64,000 nucleotides of DNA, taken from NCBI GenBank assembly GCA_913065125.1, contig CAJYAG010000003.1, positions 186,001-250,000 of the forward strand. Reading direction: 5' to 3'. The stretch is from an uncultured Flavobacteriaceae bacterium. Lineage in GTDB: Bacteria; Bacteroidota; Bacteroidia; Flavobacteriales; Flavobacteriaceae. Within the stretch, counting starts at the first letter, position 1; every line of letters begins with the position of its first letter. Made by a program: the position numbers and the translations under genes. This document shows positions 58,400 to 64,000 of the stretch, in pieces. The notes below the pieces were generated by a model. It had not been told where the DNA came from. It was given only the letters and a program-made list of their open reading frames with translations, and ran no database searches.

Positions 58400-58485
58400 T
58401 AAGATATCATACCGAGCGGAGCGGAGATGTAATTAAAAGTTAGTTAATGATTAGTTCTCGACTCCTCTCGAACAGACAACCGAGT
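58400..58485. repeat. Degenerate short palindromic repeat between genes
   Basis: GC-richer patch with ACCGAGCGGAGCGGAG (58411-58426) and TTCTCGACTCCTCTCGAAC (near 58455-58473) in an otherwise A+T-rich gap. It resembles the TTCGAGTGA / TCGAGAA words of the element at 60.2 kb and looks like a decayed dispersed repeat. No gene is visible. Confidence 0.4.
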
Positions 58486-58489
58486 TCTT

Positions 58490-59566
58490 TTATATGTAAT
58501 CTTTTCCAAAGGTGTTTTTTACTTCGGAGGTGATTTCTTTAATATCTTGTTCTGCACTTTTTGGACAAATAAGTAAAACTTCGTCTTTTTCTACCACAAT
58601 AAAATCGTGCAAACCTTGAATTACAACACGTTTTCCAGATTGTGTTTTCACCATATTTCCGTTGGCATCTCTAAAAATTGTTTCTGCACCAACAACGGCA
58701 TTTTCTTGTGAGTCTTTTTCTAACTTCTGATACAAAGAACCCCAAGTTCCGAGATCGTTCCAGCCAAATTCCACAGGTAAAATCTGCACATTATTTGCGC
58801 GTTCCATAATACCGAAATCTATAGAAATGTTTTCTGCTTTTTCGTAGTTTTTGTTGATAAAGTTTGCTTCTAAACCCGTATTCCAAATTTGAGAATCTTG
58901 ATTAAATAAGTGCATCATTTCTGGTAAATATTTTTCAAAAGCTGCAATAATACTTTTAGCAGACCACACAAAAATTCCGGCATTCCACAAATAATCACCG
59001 CTATTTAAAAATTTTGTTGCAGTTTCTAAATCAGGCTTTTCTGTAAACTGTTTTACTTTTTTAATTTCAGCATTATTTTTTTCAAACTGAATATATCCAT
59101 AACCTGTATTTGGCGAATTTGGTTGAATTCCCAATGTCATTAAAATATCATTCTCAGCACACGCTTTAAAGGATGTTTCTATATTTCTAAGAAATTCGGT
59201 TTCATTTTCTATCCAATGATCAGAAGGAGCAATTAACAGCAGTGCATCTGGATTTTGATGGTAAATTTTTAACGCCGACCACAAAATGCAAGGCGCAGTA
59301 TTTCGCATTGCTGGTTCTAATAAAATCTGCTGTTGCTTCACGTTTGGCAACTGCTCTAAAACCAATTCATTATAACGAGCGTTAGTTGCAATTAAAATGT
59401 TTTTAGAAGGAACTAAATGTTGAATTCTATCAAAAGTTTGTTGCAACAAAGACTTTCCCGTTCCTAACATGTCATGAAACTGTTTCGGGAATTCTTGTGT
59501 GCTAATTGGCCAGAATCTAGATCCAACGCCACCAGCCATAATTACCGCATAATAGTTATTCTTCAT
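58490..59566 (-). CDS. manC: Mannose-1-phosphate guanylyltransferase
   Basis: Sugar-nucleotide pyrophosphorylase (358 aa) that makes GDP-mannose from mannose-1-phosphate and GTP for surface glycans. N-terminal VIMAGGVGSRFWPIS near residue 10 is the nucleotide-binding signature, TEFPKQFHDMLGTGKSLLQQTFDR follows (part: FPKQFHDMLG), and the FTEKPDLETA region near 175 is the conserved sugar site. The C-terminal PMI domain of bifunctional forms is absent. The ATG at 59566 overlaps the sprT gene by 11 bases; a further ATG at 59575 is possible. Confidence 0.94.
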   Translation of the reverse strand: MKNNYYAVIMAGGVGSRFWPISTQEFPKQFHDMLGTGKSLLQQTFDRIQHLVPSKNILIATNARYNELVLEQLPNVKQQQILLEPAMRNTAPCILWSALKIYHQNPDALLLIAPSDHWIENETEFLRNIETSFKACAENDILMTLGIQPNSPNTGYGYIQFEKNNAEIKKVKQFTEKPDLETATKFLNSGDYLWNAGIFVWSAKSIIAAFEKYLPEMMHLFNQDSQIWNTGLEANFINKNYEKAENISIDFGIMERANNVQILPVEFGWNDLGTWGSLYQKLEKDSQENAVVGAETIFRDANGNMVKTQSGKRVVIQGLHDFIVVEKDEVLLICPKSAEQDIKEITSEVKNTFGKDYI

Positions 59567-60149
59567 AAATCTCAACTTCTACATTTTGATTGAATAAATA
59601 CACTTTTCCGTTTTTGGTTTGTGCGCATTCAAATCGTGTTCTTCTTTTATTTCCTCGTTTGTAAATCGCATTTTTAAAACGAAATAAACTTCCGTAAGGT
59701 ACTTCAAAGATATAATTCTTTCCGGTTTCTTTGCTAAATTCTTTAAATGCTAACGATAATTTAACGTCTGCATCTGTACTTGCTTTCGGGTTTTTTAAAT
59801 AATTGGCTAAAATGGGTAAAATGTGTTTGGGAAAAATTTCTGGTTGTAAAAACGGCAACATTAAATGTTGAAAAATAGTTTTCCACTCTTTTCCGTGTGG
59901 CTGTACTCTTCCAAATTTTTGATAGGTTACATGATGTGCAATTTCGTGAATCAACGTTAATAAAAATTGATATTGATTTAAGCTGTTATTAATAGTGATT
60001 TGAAATCTTCCGTTTGGCATTTTTCTAAAATCGCCATGTTTTGTTAGTCGTTGATTTACAATTTTTAACGTAAAATGATGCTGCTCAATTAAATATTGAA
60101 CAATCGGAATTGCCTTTTCTGGAATGTATGTTTGGTAACTATTTTTCAA
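59556..60149 (-). CDS. SprT-like zinc metallopeptidase-fold protein
   Basis: Protein of 197 aa with the SprT/SPRTN-like domain: the zinc-binding HEIAHH at about residues 67-72 with the Glu base, then HGKEWK near 85 giving a third His. A C-terminal segment lies after residue 150. Eukaryotic SPRTN degrades DNA-protein crosslinks; the role of bacterial SprT is not established. Upstream of manC on the same strand with overlapping ends. Confidence 0.87.
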   Translation of the reverse strand: MKNSYQTYIPEKAIPIVQYLIEQHHFTLKIVNQRLTKHGDFRKMPNGRFQITINNSLNQYQFLLTLIHEIAHHVTYQKFGRVQPHGKEWKTIFQHLMLPFLQPEIFPKHILPILANYLKNPKASTDADVKLSLAFKEFSKETGKNYIFEVPYGSLFRFKNAIYKRGNKRRTRFECAQTKNGKVYLFNQNVEVEIYEE

Positions 60150-60158
60150 ATGTCTTAT

Positions 60159-60262
60159 CTGTCAGTTCGAGTGAAAATTTGTAAAATTTTTGTATCGAGA
60201 ACTCATTATTAAAAGCTTCTCGATACAATTTTCTTTCAGAAAATCACTCGAAGTGAGACTCT
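60159..60262. repeat. Long imperfect palindrome (MITE/REP-like element)
   Basis: A about 100-base inverted repeat filling the gap between the SDR and sprT genes. Inner arms TTGTATCGAGAA (60190-60201) and TTCTCGATACAA (60217-60228) match perfectly over 12; outer arms TTCGAGTGA (60166-60174) and TCACTCGAA (60244-60252) match over 9. It would form a large hairpin in RNA on either strand. No coding capacity. Confidence 0.6.
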
Positions 60263-60268
60263 GGTTTT

Positions 60269-60949
60269 TTATGGATTTGTACTAGAAACTTGCAATACTT
60301 TTCCGTTGTAAAACTGATTTCCAGTTAAAGAGAAATTACAAATATAACTCGCCATTTCTTTTGCAGTTGTTGGTGCTTTGTAACCTGGGAAAGCTTCTTC
60401 TAACATTTCTGTTTGTACTGCTCCAAGTGCCAACACATTAAAAGAAATTCCTTGTTCTTTGTATTCTTCGGCTAACAATTCTGACAATGTAATTACGGCT
60501 CCTTTTGATGAACTGTATGCGGCTAAGCCAGGGAATTTTAAACTCCCTTGAATTCCGCCAATACTACTAATAGTAACAACATGACTTCCTTTTTGTAAAA
60601 ATGGAATCATGTTTTTTGTCAATTCTGCAACACCAAAAACATTAACTTTATAGACTTCTAAAAAATCGTTAGAAGTAATTTCTACAAATGGTTTGTTGAC
60701 TAACATTCCTGCATTATGAATAATAATGTCAACATTTTTCCAAGTTGATGAAACAAAATCAACAACCTTATGAAGGTCTTTTTCATCAGAAATATCAACC
60801 GGTAAGGCAGTAATTTTTGGATGATTTAATTTTAAGACCGATTCAGTATTTCTAGAAATAGCTAATACATTATGATTTTCGTTTGCAAAAAGTTGTGCCA
60901 ATTCCAATCCAATTCCTCTGCTAGTTCCAGTAATTATAACGTTTTTCAT
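60269..60949 (-). CDS. SDR family oxidoreductase
   Basis: Short-chain dehydrogenase (226 aa). Cofactor motif TGTSRGIGLELAQLF near residue 7, NAG in IIHNAGMLVNKP near 78, catalytic Ser/Tyr/Lys as TISSIGG (about 128) and YSSSKG (about 145-150). NAD(P)H-dependent; substrate unknown. Separated from sprT by a palindromic repeat and divergent from the amidohydrolase gene. Confidence 0.92.
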   Translation of the reverse strand: MKNVIITGTSRGIGLELAQLFANENHNVLAISRNTESVLKLNHPKITALPVDISDEKDLHKVVDFVSSTWKNVDIIIHNAGMLVNKPFVEITSNDFLEVYKVNVFGVAELTKNMIPFLQKGSHVVTISSIGGIQGSLKFPGLAAYSSSKGAVITLSELLAEEYKEQGISFNVLALGAVQTEMLEEAFPGYKAPTTAKEMASYICNFSLTGNQFYNGKVLQVSSTNP

Positions 60950-61038
60950 TTTTTTTGGTATTCTTTTTGAAAGCTAAGATTTAAAGCAGGCAATCTACTC
61001 ATTTTTTAATACATTTATAAAATCTAAAAACAAGAATC

Positions 61039-62319
61039 ATGAAAAAATTAGTGCTATCTATCATTCTATTATTATCGGTAACTTTTGTGTCTGCGCAAAA
61101 AACATATATTTTATGCGGAAAATTAGTGGATACAAAATCAGGTAAAATAGAAAGCAGAAAAACAATTGTTGTAGAAGGAAATAAAATCATCAACATCCAC
61201 AATGGATATATTCACCCAAAAGACAGAACATCAAAAATAATAGATCTAAAAAACAAAATAGTAATGCCCGGTTTAATAGATATGCATGTTCATCTTGAAA
61301 TGGAATTTGATGCAAATACACGTTTGAATAAATATATTTTAAACGACGCAGACATTGCCCTTAATGCTACGGTTTTTGCAAAAAAAACCTTGTATGCTGG
61401 TTTTACAACGGTTAGAGATTTAGGTGGTTCGGGCGTTAATGTTTCTGTTAAAAATGCTATCAATGCTGGTAAAATAGAAGGCCCAAGAGTTCTTACTTCA
61501 GAAAAATCGTTAGCAACTACTGGTGGACATGCAGATCCTACAAATGGAAATAGCAGAAAATTAATTGGAGATCCAGGGCCAAAAGAAGGAGTTGTAAATA
61601 GTGTTTCTGATGCAAGAAAAGCAGTAAGACAACGTTATAAAAATGGTGCAGATGTAATTAAAATTACTGCAACTGGTGGTGTTTTAAGTGTTGCTAAAAG
61701 TGGAGATAATCCGCAATTTACAATTGAAGAAATTAAAGCAATTTGCGATACAGCTAAGGATTACGGAATGCACGTAGCAGCGCATGCGCACGGAGATGAA
61801 GGAATGCGTAGAGCAATTATTGGCGGTGTAAAAACAATTGAGCACGGAACATATATGAGTGATAAAACAATGGAATTAATGATACAACACGATGCTTTTT
61901 TAGTCCCGACAATTACAGCAGGTAAAGAAGTTGAGGAAAAAGCAAAAATTAAAGGTTTTTACCCAGCAATTGTCGTTCCTAAAGCATTAGCTGTTGGCCC
62001 ACAAATTCAAGGAACATTTGCTAAAGCATATAAGAAAGGAGTTGGAATCGCATTCGGAACAGATGCTGGAGTTTTTAACCATGGAAATAATGGGAAAGAG
62101 TTTGGTTATATGGTAGAAGCTGGGATGCCAGCAATGGAAACAATTCAGTCTGCAACGATAACAAATGCAAAGATTTTAAACATGGAAATTGAAATAGGGC
62201 AAATTAAAAAAGGTTTTTTTGCCGATATTATTGCTGTAAATGACGATCCAACAAAAAATATTAAAACCATGGAAAATGTGGTTTTTGTAATGAAAGATGG
62301 AAAAGTTTATAAAAACTAA
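61039..62319 (+). CDS. Exported amidohydrolase family protein (imidazolonepropionase/prolidase-like)
   Basis: Metal-dependent hydrolase of 426 aa with a signal peptide (cleavage near SAQK, residue 20). Metal motif LIDMHVHLEMEF near residue 79, metal-bridging Lys in VIKITATGGVLS near 210, HAHGDEG near 247, EHGTYMSD near 269 and FGTDAGVFNHG near 339. This pattern matches the Xaa-Pro dipeptidase/imidazolonepropionase-like group found in the periplasm of many Bacteroidota. Substrate may be a dipeptide; not certain. A small membrane-protein gene follows after 3 bases. Confidence 0.9.
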   Translation: MKKLVLSIILLLSVTFVSAQKTYILCGKLVDTKSGKIESRKTIVVEGNKIINIHNGYIHPKDRTSKIIDLKNKIVMPGLIDMHVHLEMEFDANTRLNKYILNDADIALNATVFAKKTLYAGFTTVRDLGGSGVNVSVKNAINAGKIEGPRVLTSEKSLATTGGHADPTNGNSRKLIGDPGPKEGVVNSVSDARKAVRQRYKNGADVIKITATGGVLSVAKSGDNPQFTIEEIKAICDTAKDYGMHVAAHAHGDEGMRRAIIGGVKTIEHGTYMSDKTMELMIQHDAFLVPTITAGKEVEEKAKIKGFYPAIVVPKALAVGPQIQGTFAKAYKKGVGIAFGTDAGVFNHGNNGKEFGYMVEAGMPAMETIQSATITNAKILNMEIEIGQIKKGFFADIIAVNDDPTKNIKTMENVVFVMKDGKVYKN

Positions 62320-62322
62320 TCT

Positions 62323-62526
62323 ATGAAAAAATACGTGAGTTTAATTCTAGCAATAATTATTATAATTGATGTTATTGTAAGTTTTGTAAAAGACAAAGGT
62401 GTTGAAAACGTTTTTGGAATTGAAATGCATATTTGGGTGTATAGATTTCTTTGGTCTCTTTTAGCTTTTCTATTAATCAAAGGTTTTTTGAAAGAATTAA
62501 AAAATAAAAAAACTACTAGAAATTAA
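62323..62526 (+). CDS. Small two-helix membrane protein of unknown function
   Basis: Protein of 67 aa with two hydrophobic segments (about residues 5-22 and 42-60) joined by a polar loop (KDKGVENVFGIEMHIW) and a basic tail. Three bases after the amidohydrolase stop, so it is translationally coupled to it. No family recognised. A terminator follows. Confidence 0.7.
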   Translation: MKKYVSLILAIIIIIDVIVSFVKDKGVENVFGIEMHIWVYRFLWSLLAFLLIKGFLKELKNKKTTRN

Positions 62527-62562
62527 TGAATTTTACCAGTTGGTAAAGAGTTTTGCTAAAAG

Positions 62563-62597
62563 AAAAAACCATCTATTTTAAACAGATGGCTTTTTTT
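62563..62597. terminator. Bidirectional intrinsic terminator
   Basis: CCATCT (62569-62574) pairs with AGATGG (62584-62589), flanked by A-rich left and T-rich right tracts, between convergent genes. Works for both strands. Confidence 0.8.
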
Positions 62598-62611
62598 AGG
62601 GGGTAATAGGG

Positions 62612-63073
62612 TTACTTTATCAATGCGCTTTTTTCTAAAATGACATTTTCTATTAAATCTAAATCTTCATCATATTCTGCTCCTGAACGGATAACACCTT
62701 TTACTTTTACAAAAGATCCGATGCTAATTTCTGCAACTTGCGAATTACTTTCTAACGTAAACGTGCAAGAAACACCCATTTTATCGTCATCTCTTTTAAG
62801 TAATAAAACATATTGACCTAATTGGTCTTTAGAAATTTTAGAAACGGTTCCAGTGACAATCAATACTTTAGATTCACCTTCTTCGCTATCTAAATATAGT
62901 GCGTTGGCTTTTTCTTTGTCAGTTAAAAACTCATTCACCAATTCAGTAGCATCAACTGTTTTAAAAGCATCAATTGATTGTACGTTTCTGTGTGGCATAA
63001 ACCATAAATAGGCAGCATAAGCAATCGCAATTATGAAGATGGCTAAAACAATTTTAATAATTTTAGATTTCAT
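62612..63073 (-). CDS. Membrane-anchored OB-fold (tRNA_anti-like) protein
   Basis: Protein of 153 aa with one N-terminal transmembrane helix (about residues 8-28, IVLAIFIIAIAYAAYLWF) and a C-terminal OB-fold-like part (VLIVTGTVSKISKDQLGQYVLL near 70; GSFVKVKGVIRSGAEYDEDLDLIE near 125). The tRNA_anti-like OB fold occurs in many Bacteroidota proteins of unknown role. Starts 6 bases after the YceI gene stop, on the same strand. Confidence 0.8.
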   Translation of the reverse strand: MKSKIIKIVLAIFIIAIAYAAYLWFMPHRNVQSIDAFKTVDATELVNEFLTDKEKANALYLDSEEGESKVLIVTGTVSKISKDQLGQYVLLLKRDDDKMGVSCTFTLESNSQVAEISIGSFVKVKGVIRSGAEYDEDLDLIENVILEKSALIK

Positions 63074-63079
63074 CTTAAT

Positions 63080-63631
63080 TTATTTTGTGTAATTTAAATT
63101 GGCTGTAATTTTTACACTTTTTGCAATGTTTTTTGATGGTTTTCCTTTGGTAAAAACAACATCATAATCTGCAAGTGTAATATCAAAAGAAGTGGTTCCT
63201 GTAACAGTGCCATTTTTGATAGTAAACATCATTTTTTCTGATACTTTATTGGTGACTCCATGAATGGTTAAATCACCAGAAACATCAGCAGTATACGTTC
63301 CGTCTTTAGAGAAATTAATCGCTGATAAATTAGTAATGCTTCCTTTAAATTTTGCTTTTGGAAATTTCTTTGTGTTTAAAAATTTCTTTGAATTGTAGTG
63401 TTTCTGCATCAAAGATTTTTCAAACTCAAAACTTTGCATTGGAATTGAAAAAACAAGATCACCAGTTGATGGCGTTAAATTGCTAATTGCTTTATAATTG
63501 TTAGCTTCAATATTTTCTGCTGGAGTTGTAGAGAAAAATTTAATATGACCACTTGTCGTTTTTAATTTTTCTTGACCAAAAGAAGTTGTTGAAATGCTGA
63601 TTAATAGAATTGCTAAAAATAATTTTTTCAT
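63080..63631 (-). CDS. YceI family protein (exported)
   Basis: Lipocalin-like YceI protein of 183 aa with a signal peptide (MKKLFLAILLISISTTSFGQ). Motifs KAKFKGSITNLS near residue 95 and the family signature DLTIHGVTNKVSEKM near 120. Family members bind polyisoprenoid or amphipathic ligands; the role here is unknown. Start at 63631 because the signal peptide begins there, not at an upstream 63694 codon. First gene of the pair with the OB-fold protein. Confidence 0.88.
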   Translation of the reverse strand: MKKLFLAILLISISTTSFGQEKLKTTSGHIKFFSTTPAENIEANNYKAISNLTPSTGDLVFSIPMQSFEFEKSLMQKHYNSKKFLNTKKFPKAKFKGSITNLSAINFSKDGTYTADVSGDLTIHGVTNKVSEKMMFTIKNGTVTGTTSFDITLADYDVVFTKGKPSKNIAKSVKITANLNYTK

Positions 63632-63713
63632 GTTTAAGGTTTTAAATTCGTTCTGCCTATTTTGACGAAGAAGAATGCTGACCTTACAAAACAATTAGAT
63701 AGTTGTTAAAATA

Positions 63714-64000
63714 TTATTGAAAAGTAATATGCTGATATGCACCAATATCAGGAGAAGTTGTTCTGTTAGTTCCTAAAATATCTAACGGAATTAATTGTGA
63801 AGCACTGTTTAATGCTTTGTTGATACCGCTATTGTTTTGACCAATATTAAATTGATTGGTAAACGCATCTTTAAAATGTGCTGTTCCGTTTATGATGTTG
63901 TTTAGGTAATGAGTAGTGTCATTGAAATCTAATTCTGGATTTGTTGCAAAAACATTGTCAATATCGTTAAACTGAATCATGTTATTTTGCACAGAATAAT
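63714..64000 (-). CDS. C-terminal part of a beta-helix-like surface protein (cut at window edge)
   Basis: Partial gene of which 95 codons are visible; the reading frame is open past position 64000, so the start lies outside. Text such as NSGINKALNSASQLIPLDILGTNRTTSPDIGAYQHI matches the end of right-handed parallel beta-helix proteins (part: LDILGTNRTTSPDIGAYQH). The end is the usual DxGAY(E/Q) terminus seen in Bacteroidota beta-helix repeat proteins. Function of this one unknown; an internal GTG at 63992 is not the true start. Confidence 0.7.
   Translation of the reverse strand, partial: YSVQNNMIQFNDIDNVFATNPELDFNDTTHYLNNIINGTAHFKDAFTNQFNIGQNNSGINKALNSASQLIPLDILGTNRTTSPDIGAYQHITFQ

Noticed and set aside
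63714..63992. Treating the last reading frame as a complete 92-aa gene
   Set aside because: The frame is open beyond the window edge and the first codon used is an internal GTG; it is the C-terminal end of a longer protein.

Overview
The window is a contiguous, gene-dense, A+T-rich piece of a Bacteroidota chromosome, almost certainly family Flavobacteriaceae (a marine Polaribacter/Tenacibaculum-like organism is my inference, not proven). The evidence is the SusC/SusD pairs, DUF5723 and PafA-type proteins, lipoproteins with SSC or TSC lipoboxes, promoters of the form TTG-N19-21-TAnnTTTG, the near absence of Shine-Dalgarno sequences, and a str operon without tuf.

Layout. 1-3.7 kb: TrkA/TrkH potassium uptake (minus strand), divergent from radC. 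3.7-8.3 kb: a surface-glycan set (deacetylase-like protein, FemAB/GNAT-like protein, flippase, GT4 glycosyltransferase). 8.3-14.6 kb: yjjG-type nucleotidase, a three-gene envelope operon of unknown function (lipoprotein, DUF5723 protein, secreted protein), then rarA, rhomboid and rlmB. 14.6-23.9 kb: two tandem susCD operons, each with its own promoter and terminator and with near-identical leaders. 24.0-25.7 kb: an Omp85-like outer membrane protein. 25.8-43.1 kb: the fused str-S10-spc-alpha ribosomal supercluster (rpsL to rplQ, with secY, infA, rpmJ and rpoA). 43.3-49.2 kb: carA, eno, gltA, arginase and a CtlX-type citrulline hydrolase. 49.2-53.6 kb: PrsW protease, a small lipoprotein, PafA-type phosphatase and an MlaE/MlaF-like ABC pair. 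53.6-53.8 kb: tRNA-Lys and tRNA-Tyr. 53.9-64 kb: a TonB-dependent receptor, CIA30 and DUF389 proteins, manC, SprT-like protein, SDR, a secreted amidohydrolase, a two-gene OB-fold/YceI unit and the end of a beta-helix-like surface protein cut by the window edge.

The most interesting signals lie in non-coding gaps of the ribosomal cluster. The 300-base rpsJ-rplC gap holds a string of hairpins ending in a strong intrinsic terminator, with a repeated segment that would allow alternative pairing: an attenuator-like leader. The 150-base rpsN-rpsH gap holds a terminator-like hairpin whose loop is a Bacteroidota -7 promoter element, followed by a long structured leader just ahead of S8. The rpsK-rpsD gap holds a compact structured element just ahead of S4. 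These look like sites where ribosomal proteins (L3/L4, S8, S4) may control their own synthesis. No CRISPR array, transposase, phage gene or recognisable defence system is present.
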